Source: Clavaria fumosa (taxonomy: Eukaryota; Basidiomycota; Agaricomycetes; Agaricales; Clavariaceae). Taken from it: DNA of 64,000 bases. Made by a program: the position numbers and the translations under genes. The stretch covers positions 2,604,001 through 2,668,000 of the forward strand of contig OX637799.1 of assembly GCA_951802425.1 (NCBI GenBank), written 5' to 3'. How positions within the stretch are numbered: position 1 is the first letter of the stretch; every line of letters starts with the position of its first letter. The notes under the pieces were generated by a model that ran no database searches, was not told where the DNA came from, and worked only from the letters and a program-made list of their open reading frames with translations. Below, one piece after another: positions 34,901-46,554 of this stretch.

Positions 34901-35759
34901 GGGGTGGGAAAGGTCTGCCTTGCAGGCGCGCGGTAGGGGTCCCGGCCGGGGATGCGGGGACCTGTGTCTCAGATGGGGGGACACTGGGAGCTCCAACTTG
35001 AAGGGCCGGGGTTCCCAATGATTGCGATGGGGAATTGCCCGTTGCGATTGCGTCTGCGGGTGTACGAGTCTCCCCGGTCTGATTAACGGTCGGTCCTTGT
35101 CGCTGTGTGGGCAAAGAAATATGGTTGTCATCTTGTCGAACTGGCATTGGGTGGTTGGTCTGCACAGTCGCCAGACGTTGAGGTGTTGAAGTAGGGGCAG
35201 CTACACTGGCCCGGGAACTTTGGGGGGTCGAACTGTCGAAGCCCGAGGATGAGGATGGGGTGAGGCGGAATTGGGTGGACGGATGGTCTGACAGGCTGGA
35301 TGAGGACGGGGAAGGTACGTTTTGACAAATTTCACCATCGCCATCGCCACCGCTCGCCATGCCATTGTTGACATCTGCGTCTTCCTGCACAGGAGGCATC
35401 ACTGGAAGCCTGGAAGAGCCCGCAGATGAGCTTGGGGAAGCCGGGGCGGCAGCACCGGAGAAGCGCTTGGCGGGCCGCCATCGTTTTCGAGGCAGTCGGG
35501 GTGCGGAGGAGGGAGGGTGGGCCGTCTCTAATGGTTCGGAGCCGCTCTGGTCTGGGTTCGGGTCGCTTTGGACAGAGCCTGGACTGGTGGTCGAGAACCT
35601 GGAGGGTGCAACGAGGTCGATGATGCTCCTGCGCACGCGTGAACGCCTCGTTGCAGAGGGTGTTGAGTTGTTGTATTCGGGAATCGATAAGGTAGCGTCG
35701 GCGCTCTCCGAAGGGGGTTGACCATTTGGAATGGCGTGTCTGGAGGTGTTTTGACCCAT
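31992..35759 (-). CDS. RING-H2 E3 ubiquitin ligase with N-myristoylation-type start
   Basis: Probable membrane-associated E3 ligase. ATG 35759 gives MGQNTSRH: glycine at 2 and serine at 6 fit the N-myristoylation pattern MGxxxS. About 1,000 low-complexity residues follow, with a Gln run (about 33823-33855), a His run (HPHHHHHHAG near 32865) and many Ser/Pro segments. The frame then splices to GYYPPDHHMATGSTNLDSFE, to ELAELLGQVKPPTITKEELE, and to the RING: CLICLDDYEEKDELRLMNCR, then HAFHKHCVDRWLQTGRNNCP and ACR. Cysteines and histidines follow the C3H2C3 order. After CRTK a GTACGC...TTCAG intron leads to a Ser/Thr tail ending STPEQS at 31992. About 1,150-1,200 residues with at least four introns. 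Substrate unknown. The long single exon may hide one short in-frame intron near 34400. Confidence 0.87.
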
Positions 35760-36671
35760 CCTGTACGAGAAAGTGAATTGAAGCTAGGAATTATGCGCGG
35801 CAAACGACGAGCGCTCGTTAAAGGTACGGGATAACTCGACGATGAACGGTTTGGCGGATGTCGTCCACTGAAAAAAAGAACGCCACCGGGCAACGACAAT
35901 TGGAGTAACGACGGCGACAACGACAACGACCCTGAATAGGACTATGAGACGGTGATGGTTGTGGTCGTTGTGGTGGTAGATGGCAGAAAGGAGCGCTGAT
36001 GAATAATCCGAAGCGCAGTTTCCGCGGGTCGAATCTCGCCCGTTGAATGCGGGATAGATATCGACTCAGAAGATGGCGACGACGACGACGATCTTCAATT
36101 CTGAAGCTTGAGGATTGAGCACCGCGTTGAGGGGAAGTGAAACCTGGGACTCGAACAGGCTGGCCAACACAGACGCCACAACGAAGAAGACAGCGACAAC
36201 AACGATTCTTTTACTGCAATCAAACCACGGCGCTCACAGCCATCAACCGCAGCGGATCTTTTCCTTTCTGCAGCTTTTTTTTCTCATCGTCATTTTCTTA
36301 CATCGTTCGATACAATGCTCGGCGGTATTGACTCTAGTGCGCATATATACAGGACCAGCTATCGTCGTTCGGTCACCCATCAACACCATCATCTGTTTCA
36401 TTGGCCATTTGGTTGTAGCACAAAGGCACATCTTATCTCAGCGCTCGAGTGTACGTTCAACAAGGCGTGGATGAGTTGAGGCCGACTCATCGTTCGTATC
36501 GGAAGGAGCCTGGACATGATGAACATCGCGTGGTTACCAGTTTATTGTGTTGTATAGCTGGAGAAAGCAACGCAACTGCCGTTGCTTCCGGTGAGCAAAT
36601 GCAATTTGATTCTGCTGGCTCGGAAAGGGATATGCCCCTTGTGTCTGTACCAACCAACAAGCCAGCCATGC
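35760..36671. other. Intergenic region with GAC-type simple repeats
   Basis: About 910 bases upstream of the RING-H2 gene and downstream of the processing peptidase (minus strand). The part near 35890-35960 and 36070-36095 is rich in GAC/GACAAC repeats. No coding signal was recognised. It should hold the RING gene promoter. Confidence 0.5.
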
Positions 36672-38305
36672 TCAATAAATCAACGACGACATGTCGTTGC
36701 GGATGCGATTGTAATCTAGCAGTCCATCTATGCTCCCCACAGCTGCAATAGCGATCTGCAAGGGATAAGAAGTTCTTAGCCACTGACAAGAGATACAAAA
36801 CTTGAGGGAACACGCACATCGCGATCCCACAGGTACTTCTGTGCGACACGTTTAATCTCATCTGTCGTGACCGCATCCACCGCGTTTTCAATCTGTTTGG
36901 GCGACATCCGGCGCCCGCTCGTGACAAGCTGTCGTCCAATGTCCTCTGCGATCGCCGTCGAGCCGTCTAGCGCGAGTAGTAGACCAGCTTTCAGCTGGCT
37001 CTTCGCCCGCTCTACCTCCACGTCCGTCGGCGCAATCGACATGCGCGTCCACTCTTTCAGCGTAAAGTGCGCCAGATCGTCCAAGTTCATCAAATTCTCA
37101 GACACCATGTAGATCCCCCACAGACCCGTATCAGAGTACGACGTTGAAAACGACATGAAGCTGTTCGCAAGGTTGTTGGAAGAGATTATATGCGACAACT
37201 TCGACGACAGGAGTGGCGACGAGCCCAAAGAGCGATCCCAGTTTCCAAATATCGACTGCATGACGAGCATCGGGTAGTAGTCTGGTGAGCTCCAGCTCAC
37301 ACCCTCCACAGCGATGGCGATGTGGGCCGTGGGCACATCGTCGTCCCGTACACGGACTTCGGAGCCGATGAATGACGTTTTCGGATGGGACAATCGGCCG
37401 AGCGGGATGGGATTTGGCGACACAGGTAATGCGGAAAAGTGTTTCTCAGCCAGCTTGACGAGTTCTCCGTGATCGACACCTCCAGTACCTACGAGCACCA
37501 TGCGATCAGCGGTATAGTTGGTTCTGATGTAGGATGTCAAGTCGTCGCGTTTGATGGATAAAATGTTGCCTTTTGGTCCGAGAATTGTCCTGCCTAGTGG
37601 CTGGCCTGCGAGGCGCTGAAGATGAGAGCAAGACATGACGGGGCAAAGACGTAAACTGTACCTTGGAAAGCGACTGAATGTAAATGATCGAAAACCACCT
37701 CTTCCAACTGCTTGTCCACCTCCTGCTGTTCCCGAAGAATGACGTCTCGCTCGCGCTCAATGGCCAAAGCGTCCAAGCGCGAATTCTGCAGGATGTCACT
37801 AATGATGTCGACTGCCACTGGGATGTCTTTACGGAAGCTCTTGGCATAGTACACCGTCTGCTCGCGGGACGTGAACGCGTTGAGGTGCGCACCGACGTTC
37901 TCCACCTCGAGTTCGAGCGCCTGCTGGCTGCGTCGACCCGTGCCTTTGAAGGCCATGTGTTCAAGGAAGTGGGCCGTCCCGTTCGTCGCGTCCGTCTCTG
38001 CCCGCGAGCCGGCATCGATCCACACCCCGACGGTCGCCGTCTGCCCGTGCGGCAGCGCCTCCGTCGCCACCGTCAGCCCATTCGAGAGCGTCGAAGTCTG
38101 GTAGATGGGCGTCGAGACAACGCCGTGGTGCACGGCGGTCGCCAAGGATCGTAGAGACCGCTGTTCAATGAGTTTTCGTCACGCCAATTTCTCCCCGTCA
38201 GTTTGAAGATGAGGGAGACTTGCACGTTCTACCACTCACCGGACAGCGAGTGACAGTTCTAAGAGTATGCCGCACTAACGATGTGGACAGCGTTCGAGCG
38301 ACCAT
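36672..38305 (-). CDS. Mitochondrial processing peptidase beta subunit
   Basis: Catalytic subunit of the matrix protease that removes presequences from imported proteins. Exon 1 starts at 38305 ([20 protein letters not shown]), a classic arginine/serine presequence; an intron joins [18 protein letters not shown]. The inverted zinc motif is intact: [12 protein letters not shown] (HxxEH), with [20 protein letters not shown] and the third ligand glutamate in [20 protein letters not shown]. Later blocks: [58 protein letters not shown] and [20 protein letters not shown]. The last exon reads [20 protein letters not shown] and stops at 36672. Intact zinc ligands separate it from the alpha subunit and from the inactive cytochrome bc1 core homologs. 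About 475 residues, normal. Confidence 0.93.
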
Positions 38306-38674
38306 GGCTGGTGAATAATTTCTTTGCTAACGACCATCGGACATTCACGGCATCTGAGTTTTAAACGGAGACTGGTTTAGGCAGTATTTGAAACTCAGTC
38401 ATCGCGCTCGTTCGCGAGCAAGGATATCGTTGCTCAACGCCATTTTGTAAACCGATGGTTTCCCGGGCATTCAGTCCAAAAGGCGTGAGTGTAGCAAAAA
38501 GGGAGGAGTATGCGTGCGTTATACGTGCATTTTTAATCGCCGTTCTCATGGTCATAGCTAACTTGGAAATACAGGAAAGATCCTGTTTCGGGGTCAAGTG
38601 CTTTGATTCGACACACTCCCCGGATGTAGTTGATCTGTAATTCCTAATCCCTCTCCCCGCATCGATAACAGCAC
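38306..38674. other. Divergent promoter between MPP-beta and carrier
   Basis: About 370 bases between two head-to-head starts, processing peptidase on minus and SLC25 carrier on plus. Both products act in mitochondria, so shared control is possible but is only inference. No specific motif identified. Confidence 0.4.
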
Positions 38675-40126
38675 ATGGAGCACCAAGCGAACGATGCGAC
38701 GCAACCAAGTGAGTCCGCAACCCGTGTCACCCGAGATTATCCGTTCTAATCGTTGGCGTGTAGTACAACTAGATCCCACCATCGACCTACTCGCAGGAAC
38801 CGTCGCCGGTCAGTGGCCCAGTCAGACCCTGTGCAGCGCAGAACTTATCAGCCGTGGCTCCAGGCATGGCGGGCCTGATTGTTGGTTTCCCATTTGATAC
38901 AGGTAGTCGTCTCTTTCCTCGCATCACTCACACGATGCGGATAGCTTCTGAGCCCTCGAGCCACAGTCAAAGTCCGTTTCCAAAGTCCCAACATTGCGCT
39001 ACGGTACCGGTCCACTTTCCATGCCTTTCCTACCATCCTGCGGGAAGAAGGGGTATTCGGACTCTACAGAGGAATCTCCTCTCCGATGGTCTGTCGTTTT
39101 TCCGATGTCGATGCCTGGCTTATGACCTCACCGTCAGGCCGCTTGCGCGCTTATGAATGGTTTAGTTTTTGCTTCCTATCGGTTTTTCACCAAGGTGCAA
39201 TTGGAGCATGATAAGGATACACCCACTATTTCTCAGATTGCACTAGCAGGCGCAGCCAGTGGCTTGGTCTCTTCGTGAGTATTCCGTCGTAGTGTTTTTC
39301 TATCCATAAATACCAAATTCCCTTGACTACTTTGTGTACGGGGACCTCAGTATCATCACAACCCCGACCGAATTGATCAAGATTCGCCAGCAATCCATGT
39401 TGGCCCCCTCCACGGCGCGAGCCATCGCGCTTGACCTGTACAAGCGCAAGGGCATTTCTGGCCTCTACCGTGGCCAGACCGTAACTGCATTGAGAGACTG
39501 TGGCTATGGCGCTTACTTCGCGGCAGTGAGTTCCCCGCTTTGCCGCCTGTTCTCTCGTGTGACTGTACTGTGTCTCGCACGACGCTCATTCTGTGCTTTC
39601 CCCGCAAATATCAAAGTACGAGGCATCCTGTCGGTTTTTCACGGCCACATGGCCGCCCTCTGTCACGTCTGACCCCGTCTCCAAATCATCCGCTGCGACT
39701 GGGTCGCCACCGTGGCCTGCCATGCTTCTTGCTGGCGGCATCGCCGGCCTCGCGGGGTGGCTGGTCACCTTCCCACTCGACGTGATTAAGACGCGCGTAC
39801 AAGGCAGCAGGGGCGGCGGAGGCGCATCTGTTCGACCATCGGGGACGCCACTGAGTGGTGCTAGCGCCATTGCCGCCCCGTCCTCATCCGATCCGTACGC
39901 GACGGCGCTCTCCACGGCCATACACTCCTTCCGGTCTGAGGGGATGGCTTTTTTCTTCCGCGGCTTGATGCCGACTTTAATCAGGTATAGATTGTCATCC
40001 TCTTGACATGTACCACAGCAAGACAGAACTCATTCTTTCAATTCTAGAGCGTTTCCTGTCAACATGGCCACGTTTGCTGTATTCGAGGGTGTTGTCCAAA
40101 TTGCCCAATCATCCTCGCTCCGTTAA
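38675..40126 (+). CDS. Mitochondrial carrier (SLC25) family transporter
   Basis: Inner-membrane six-helix transporter. Eight exons (38675-38708, 38764-38808, 38864-38902, 38967-39088, 39138-39274, 39351-39525, 39617-39984, 40048-40126) keep phase throughout and give 332 residues. The three carrier signatures are PFDTVKVRFQS, PTELIKIRQQS and PLDVIKTRVQG, each the expected P-x-D/E-x-x-K/R, and each is followed by its G-rich partner (GVFGLYRGISSPM, GISGLYRGQTVTALRDCGYG, AFFFRGLMPTLIR). The third repeat has an unusual Ser/Gly insert (GSRGGGGASVRPSGTPLSGA). The pattern resembles the carnitine/ornithine/amino-acid branch, but the substrate cannot be fixed. The first exons are very small. The start MEHQANDATQ is the only ATG that fits. 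Confidence 0.9.
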
Positions 40127-40321
40127 AATCTGTTTTCTTGAGAATATGTATTCTATGCGTTTTGGCATGTGCGACAAATTAGGCAATTTATACTCACGCA
40201 CCCAGTGCAATGTGTCCCAGCACAGAGTTGTGCTGCTGCGCGGACTTACCGTGTCCCTTGACGACGTCTGGCAGCTTAGCATTCAGCATTTGCTCAACAT
40301 TCGGCGACCGCGTACATCACA

Positions 40322-41363
40322 ATGAGCTTCCAGGATATAGAGACTGGCCTCGCACCCCATGGCCAGGCATCGTCCACTCTCCCGCAGTCGCTCGAGGACT
40401 CGGCCTTCGCAGGTCTCCAGAACTCTCTGTCGCTCCAAGTCTTTAAGATCAATTCAAACGTGCAAGCCATACTAAAGCTTGTTGATCAGCTGGGGACGAG
40501 CAAGGATTCTGCGAGCTTGAGAAAAAACCTGTACGTCGTTGCCCTTCCTTGTGCATCTGGCTGCTCGACAATTCCTAGTCATGATATGACAGAAGCGACG
40601 AGGGCCATGGCTAAACGAGGCTCTGAGGATTTGAAGAAGCTGGCAAGGTTGCAAGCGAATCTTGTAAGTGCACGTACTCGGTATATCCTTATCGTCTGAT
40701 GCGTTTGGTTTAGCCGCACCAGAAGACCGCCCTGCAAAAGACATCGCATGATATGCAAATTTCTTTAGTTGCCTTCCAGCGCGCACAGCAGCTGAGCGCC
40801 GAGCGGCAAAGAACTGTCGTGGAAAGCGTCAAGATCGCTGTGGAGGAAGAGCACCAGTCACCATCGTACGTCCTCCACTTATTTTGCTCCGTGCCAAAAC
40901 TCATGGATGCTCCGCTGTCGACAGACTAAATGAAGGCTCCTCAGTGACACAACGACAAGCACAAGTATTTCAGCAGCGCCTCTCACCGCACGAACTCGCA
41001 CACCAGGAGCACCTGATACAAGAACGAGAGCAAGAAATTCGCGAAATTGAAACTGGGATCCATGAATTGGCTGAGATATTCCATGACCTCGGGACCCTCG
41101 TCTCAGAGCAGGGGGACATGCTAGGTGCGTCCATTTATAGAGCGAGAAGCCTGTCTACCAGCGTGGAGATCACTCATGGTACACCTTCAGATAACATTGA
41201 AAGGAACATTTCCTCGGTTGCAGTCGATACTTCAGGAGCTGCCGAAGAACTGTCCACCGCGCACGAATATCAAAAGAAGGCTGGCCAGAGGAAAGCCTGT
41301 CTCATGATTATACTTGTCGTGGTCGTCGCAGTTGTCCTTGTCGCTGTGCGTTTCAATTCGTAG
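40322..41363 (+). CDS. Pep12/syntaxin-7-like endosomal Qa-SNARE
   Basis: Target SNARE for fusion at endosomes or the vacuole. Exons 40322-40530, 40579-40663, 40714-40865, 40925-41124 and 41191-41363 keep phase and give 272 residues, the usual size. The N-terminal helical (Habc) domain includes SLSLQVFKINSNVQAILKLV and RQRTVVESVKIAVEEEHQSP. The SNARE helix runs from EREQEIREIETGIHELAEIF through HDLGTLVSEQGDMLDNIERN, with glutamine in the central layer (SEQGD). A C-terminal membrane anchor follows a basic KKAGQRKAC stretch: LMIILVVVVAVVLVAV, then RFNS and stop. All expected parts are present, so this copy looks functional. A dead copy lies in inverted orientation at 49760-51023. It follows the carrier gene on the same strand. 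Confidence 0.93.
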
Positions 41364-41814
41364 AGGAATTCCTTCAATGCTGATTGAGAGTCAGGTATTA
41401 TCATAGGCTCACGTTGCTTGGAAGCTCCGGTGGATATTGTGGTGACCTACTCTTCACTTCAGTAGCTGCCGAATGATCGGCCTCGATGTCTACTCTTGGA
41501 ATTTCGACCCCTCCGTCAACCCCAGATCCTTGCACTCGAATGCCATAGACATCACACATACGCAGGTTCTACATGCAATTTAATTTCACAATTGGTTTGG
41601 CTGCAATATGACAGGTGGACGGCCCTTGGCTGTATAACGAACCAGCTCTTTCGCAACATCCCCCGAAAACCCTGTCTGGACTTGGGGAAGAGAAAACCAG
41701 GTGCAGGGAATGGGCGAGGGACGTAGGAGGTTGCCCAGATATAGGATTGGACGCGACTCTCTTCTCGGCCTCTCCTCATACGTGCGCTCCTCTGCGTAAA
41801 CAGGAGCGTTCACG

Positions 41815-41945
41815 GTTGAGTAAATTAAAGATATTTCTTGCAAAGACCACAACTGGATCAGCAGGACCGCCCTTGCCGGGTCCATGCAAGTTCTGCAATG
41901 TAATGAGGTCCGCGACGATGCGCGGGATGAGGAAGTTGTGAGTAA
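41815..41945 (-). pseudogene. Scrap of a two-repeat secreted-protein gene
   Basis: On the minus strand about 35 codons read IVADLITLQNLHGPGKGGPA, matching QAGLVTLQNLNGPGKGCPA in the last domain of the secreted gene at 48268-49498. The conserved cysteine of GKGCPA is glycine here. The intron-like sequence after it (CTTGCAAGAAATAT region) also matches. Nothing upstream resembles the rest of the gene, so only the 3' end was kept. It is the left-arm counterpart of the intact gene and is convergent with the SNARE gene, as in the right arm. Confidence 0.7.
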
Positions 41946-42597
41946 TAGTACAGAGCAACCTCAGACTGAGTGAACGTCTGCCAGCGCTTCAATATCCTCC
42001 AGTTCCTCCCATTCATGGTCTCAAATCATTCATCTCCCTCTTCGCACGGCAGTCTCAGAGGTTCTCCAGAGGAAGATCTTCGTGTTGGAGGTAAACGCAA
42101 TGCGACCAATGGCATCTAACAAGGGTGAGAACGTCCTTGGGGTCCCAAACCATCAGGTTCGTCCTCCGCCTCCAAGACATCTGCTCCTGGGTCCTCAGCG
42201 CGCCTTCTTGCTCTCGCCATATTTCTTGTTTCTCGTCTTTGATTGGCATTTGCCAAGATACGAATATCCTCTCCTGTAACAGTCATCTCTCTTGCTATTG
42301 GAGGTCCACCTCCTACCATATCCAGAATGAACTGGCTCCCTCATCCGTTTATGCCCATATCAACCATGTTGAATTCAGAGATAGACAACAGAGAGGTTAT
42401 TCCTAGCAAACAACGAGAGTTCTTATTGCAAGGCGACATGGTGCGGACCAAAGAGTCGATGCTGGTCCCAGCTTGGACTTGCTTGGTCAGCAACTGTTGA
42501 GGCGCGCTCGATCAAGCTCAACTACACAAAGGGCTGCACTTCTCAAGTGCGAACCCAAGCTTCCAGGTGCAACGCTCAAAATCGACCAGATACAGAA
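41946..42597. other. Intergenic, no gene supported
   Basis: About 650 bases between the end of the inverted-duplication arm and the L1-domain gene. Short frames occur on both strands, for example minus 42116-42319, without recognisable homology. The last 100-200 bases should be the promoter and leader of the L1-domain gene. Confidence 0.45.
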
Positions 42598-43806
42598 ATG
42601 GCCAAGCTACTAGATGAACATGTGTCTCTCCGCCAATGCGAGCGTGCCGTGAAGGCATTGCATGCGCACCAGACCAAAAGAGAGGAAAAGCAACAGGAGA
42701 CGGAGCTCTTGCCACGCAAGGAACAACATTTTTGGCTCGTTCTCTCCGTGAAGCAGATATATACAAGGAAGAAAATTATGCCATTCAAAATGTGTGTGTT
42801 GTCGTTCCTTCCTGTTTTATTATTTCCCTCTCACCCATGCCTTTGTTAGACCGGTTGTACATCCCTTGGTTGACCCACACGTCACGCCCGTCTGTCTTAT
42901 CACCAAAGACCCGCAGCGCGAGTATAAGGATCTCCTCGCAGCGAAGAAAATCGAATTTATCTCCCGAGTCGTCGGCATTACCAAACTCAAGGGCAAGTTC
43001 AAACCGTTCGAAGCAAAACGGCTGCTGCTGAAGGAGAACGGCATGTTTCTGGCGGACGAGAGGGTCATCCCGCTCTTACCAGGTCTCTTGGGTTCCAAAT
43101 TTTTCAAGGCGAAAAAGTACTGTCCTCTATTTCTATGAATAAGGTGCCGTTCTTAAATAATCTTCGTAGGCAGCCCATACCCGTGTGCCTTACTCGTACG
43201 GATCTGAAAGCTGAGCTCGAACGAGCAATTTCCTCAACTTATATGCATCAAAATCTCGGGACATGCACGTGAGTTCGCACCTGCCTTTTTCCTTGTATAC
43301 GTGTGACCATGCCTCTCTCTCTTAGATCCATCAAAATTGGCCTCATCTCCCACACCCCCGCTCAAATCCTGTCAAACCTCAAATCAGCCTTACCTGCAGT
43401 CGTGGCGCATGTAAAGGGCGGATGGAGCAATGTCCAGAACATCCAGATCAAAACGGACTCGAGCATCAGCTTGCCGATTTGGAACTGCTCTCTAGACGAT
43501 GCCGAGACGGGCAGATGGGGTGGGGGCTGGAAAGGAGTAGGGCAGGACGAGGAGAGCGAGGAGGTCGAAAAACCCACTTCCGAGACGGAAGGGCGTCGAA
43601 CTGACGTAGTGAGTAAGAAGCGGAAACTGTCAGTGTCGGAGGGAGTCCCGTCAGGCAGAGTCAAACCCCGACCAGACCAACCTGCAAGTCCAGCGCGGGA
43701 TGTGCATGACGTCGACTCAAAGAAGCAGGGGAAGAAAAAAGAAAGTAGCAAGGCGCCGCGGGCCATTTCTAAGGAGGCGACGTCAGCACGAAGGAAGCGT
43801 CGGTAA
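42598..43806 (+). CDS. Ribosomal L1-domain nucleolar protein (UTP30/RSL1D1 type)
   Basis: Nucleolar factor with an L1-like RNA-binding domain, related to yeast Utp30/Cic1 and human RSL1D1, which act in ribosome assembly. Exons 42598-42791, 42850-43116, 43170-43268 and 43326-43806 agree in phase and give 346 residues. The start MAKLLDEHVSLRQCERAVKA matches the usual N-terminal helix. L1-domain blocks: KEQHFWLVLSVKQIYTRK, PVVHPLVDPHVTPVCLITKD, PQREYKDLLAAKKIEFISRV, VGITKLKGKFKPFEAKRLLL, MFLADERVIPLLPGLLGSKF, QPIPVCLTRTDLKAELERAI, STYMHQNLGTCTSIKIGLIS. The C-terminal 110 residues are basic and acidic low complexity (KKQGKKKESSKAPR), fitting a nuclear/nucleolar protein. No sign of damage. Confidence 0.9.
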
Positions 43807-43960
43807 CGACATGTGGCCCCACAGCAAGCCGCTGAACTGAGAATTCCTGATATGCTAGATGGGGTTGCATTTACGCAATGAAAACAAAGTATACAGTATT
43901 AGGGCAGTCCTTAGTCCTTGACAACACAAACATTTTATACACCCTAATACTATAAAACAT

Positions 43961-46554
43961 TCAAACACGCCCACGACCTCGATTCGTAGCACGGCGCTCC
44001 TCAGACCCTCTCACAGGTGGCGAATCCGCGTTCGACATCCAAGGGAACGATGGCGACGAGGACGAGGACACGGACATCGGCGACAGAGACAGGGACGTGA
44101 ACGGAACCGGGGTCGGCATGCGCCGCGCCGACGTCGACGATGGCGTGGGGGAGATCACCGTCATCGTCCTCGTCAAAACGGCTGCTGCGGCCGCTGCGGC
44201 TGTTGCGGTGGCCCCGCGCGTCCCGGTCGTCTTTTTCTTCTGCTGTGACCCGCCGAAATAAAATCTTGCCATTCTCGCCGCAGACGAGCCGCCAGTATGA
44301 CGCTCCTCCACCACTGGGGGAGACCCCAACGTCGACGTCGACCAGCGTGAACGCAGCACTACCACTTGCCCATCTCCATCTCCATCCTCTTCCTCCTCCT
44401 TCTCCCAGGTACTCACACCATCGCAATCATCATCATCACCCCACCCCCCCTTCTCCTCCACAGGACTCCTAACAACGAATCCGAGGCCCAGCATCGTCGG
44501 GGACGGAGACAGGCTCACAGGTATGTGCACATCCAAGCTGAGGCCTCGCTCGTCCGAAACGTTACCACAGCCGACACCGTTATCGTAGCCGCCGCCGCCG
44601 CCGCCGCCCACAATCATAGCTTCCCATTCTACATCCAACGAATGCACGTCGGCAGGTATCGACATGCGTGGTGGTGGCCTCACGCTATACCGCGACCGTT
44701 TTCCTCGCGAAGACGGAATCGGCGGGCTAGGCGGTCGACGTGGGGGAGCGGCGGCCATCGGTACCATCGCCCGTGTCCGCGTCACCGGCGCGATACCCAC
44801 AAGGTCGTTACCGCCGGCACCAGAATCGAAGGAGGCAGCAGCACCACCCACGGGCACCGGAAGCGCGGGCAAAGCCTTGTCGCCGCTCGCGGTACCACGC
44901 AACTTCGGCGACGGCAATGGCGTCAGCGACAGCGACTCGCGGCGCGCAGGCATCGACACCGACATCGGCGACTCCACTACGAACGCCTCGTGCAGCTCTC
45001 GCGCGTACCATGCCACGACCGCTTCCTCTCCTTCTTCCTGCTCTTCCTGTTCCTGCTCTTCCTCCTCACCAGGGCCGTCATCGCCATCATGGATGACACC
45101 TTCGCCTTCACCCACGCACTGCTTCTCGATGCGCGCGACTTCAGCCAAGTCCTGATGCCGCCCTTCGTCTTCGCATAGGACCACGCGGGACACGAAATTT
45201 GACTTGACGATCGTCAGCGGGCGGACGCTTGCGGGCGGGAGTCGACGGGGCGTACACCACGGCCGTCGCAGCTGCAAAGCATCAGCAGCATCGTCATCTC
45301 TGCCACCATCGTTGCTTCCGTCATCTTCGCCGAAAGACGAGTCGTCGTCGTCTTCGTCGTCCGAGATAGAGGCGGGAACAGGAGGAGAAGGCGTCCGCAA
45401 CGCGCCAGAAACGGCACGTTCCGAGGGCGTCGACTGCGTCGTAGACGTCGCTGAGCTGCAAAGCGAAGGCGTCGGCGAGCGCTCGTCGTCTCGGATGCCC
45501 TTGACCGCAGACACAGTCAGTACCATCGCCGGTGAAAGCGTGCCGCACGGCGAAGGGGGGTGTGGGAAATCAAAGGCCACGCCGAGGCCGCTCAGGTCGA
45601 CGCGGACGTAGTGCGGCGAGGTAGGGCTGAGGCTGGGCTTCGGGTCGGTATTGGGCTTAGGAATGGGCTTCAAGTCGGAGTTAGCGCACCGCACACGCGC
45701 GGTGGGGGCCGTAGTAGAGGGTGCAGTGTAGTCCATTGACAACTGCGGCACATCACGGTGACGACCCTGTTGCTGTGACCGTTGCTCATGCTGCTGCTGC
45801 TGCCGCGCAGGAGCGGGGGAAGCAATAGGGGAGTTAATGACAGGCTGATTTGTAGGAGACGGTGCGTCACGATGGCGGCTCCGCTTCTGCGACTGCTGGT
45901 GGTGGTGGTTCTGCTGCTGCCGCGGGGGAGAAAGTCGCGGCGCTGTTGTCGGTGCTACTACCGGTGCTGGCGCTAGAGCTGCAGCTGCCGTCGCCGAGGG
46001 ACGCGCCGACACAGAATGGGACGCGTCTCCAGTCTTAGATTTGTAAGCGCGCGGACGAGGAACAGGAGGAGACGTCGCCACCAGCTCAGGCTCCAGTAAT
46101 GTTGTTGGCTTCGTTACTGTTATGCTGACGAACGGAGTTTCTTCCTTGGTGTGACGCGACGGCTTGTGTCTGTCGCTGCGCGAATCGTCGACGCGCCGAG
46201 AAACGGCGGCGGGGGAGCAAGCCGAGTTGGTGATGTTGGTGATGGCAGTAGGAGGAATGAATATAGACTGTTGAGACGACGACGCAGAGGCAATTGCGCA
46301 TGGAGACGCAGACGCGGAAGAGTAGGATGACGCGGAAGAGAACGACGAGCGTGGTTCCTCCTCGTCAGACGCCTCGTTGATCATCTGCAGGAGGGGCGGT
46401 TCGCGGCTCGACGAGCCCGTGCCTCGGCGGCAAACGCGCTTGAATGTCGGTACGATGTTGGACGTCAGAACTGGTGATGCGCGGCGTCAAACAAGCGGGC
46501 GGTAGAGAGACGGGCTTGGGTACACTTACAGGATGTCATGGAAGACGATGACAT
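43961..46554 (-). CDS. Long low-complexity disordered protein, unknown function
   Basis: No family recognised. A small first exon (46554-46530, MSSSSMTS) splices with a strong GTAAGT donor to 46470-43961, giving FLTSNIVPTFKRVCRRGTGS and about 844 residues in total. Composition is Ser/Pro/Ala with Gln/His runs (RQQQNHHHQQSQKRSRHRD), an acidic block (SISDDEDDDDSSFGEDDGSN), a Glu-rich block (GPGEEEEQEQEEQEEGEEAV), poly-Gly (VGGGGGGGY) and poly-Ala (TATAAAAAAAVL). Short ordered-looking pieces are HYVRVDLSGLGVAFDFPHPP, TIVKSNFVSRVVLCEDEG and AVVAWYARELHEAFVVESPM; these may be conserved motifs worth comparing between fungi. It reads toward the L1-domain gene, whose stop is 155 bases away. A stop-free frame this long supports a real gene. 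Confidence 0.7.

Larger units (their letters stand above)
40250..41945. repeat. Left arm of an inverted duplication (partner 49315-51096)
   Basis: This arm matches, in reverse orientation, the segment at 49315-51096. Similarity starts about 70 bases before the SNARE start codon (CCTTGACGACGTCTGGCAGC here and on the minus strand near 51090), runs through all SNARE exons and introns, the 3' flank (TATTATCATAGGCTC), a non-coding stretch (GGACGGCCCTTG, AAAACCCTGT) and ends in the last coding part of a secreted-protein gene. The arms have diverged by many substitutions and short indels but stay collinear. They are about 7.4 kb apart. Confidence 0.85.

Noticed and set aside
36010..36045. Sequence with GGTCGAATC resembling a tRNA T-arm
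   Set aside because: The stem does not close and upstream sequence lacks the other arms.
44366..45178. 270-codon plus-strand frame starting with a hydrophobic, signal-like stretch
   Set aside because: It is antisense to the long disordered-protein gene, and the hydrophobic start is the reverse reading of an acidic and glycine-rich segment.
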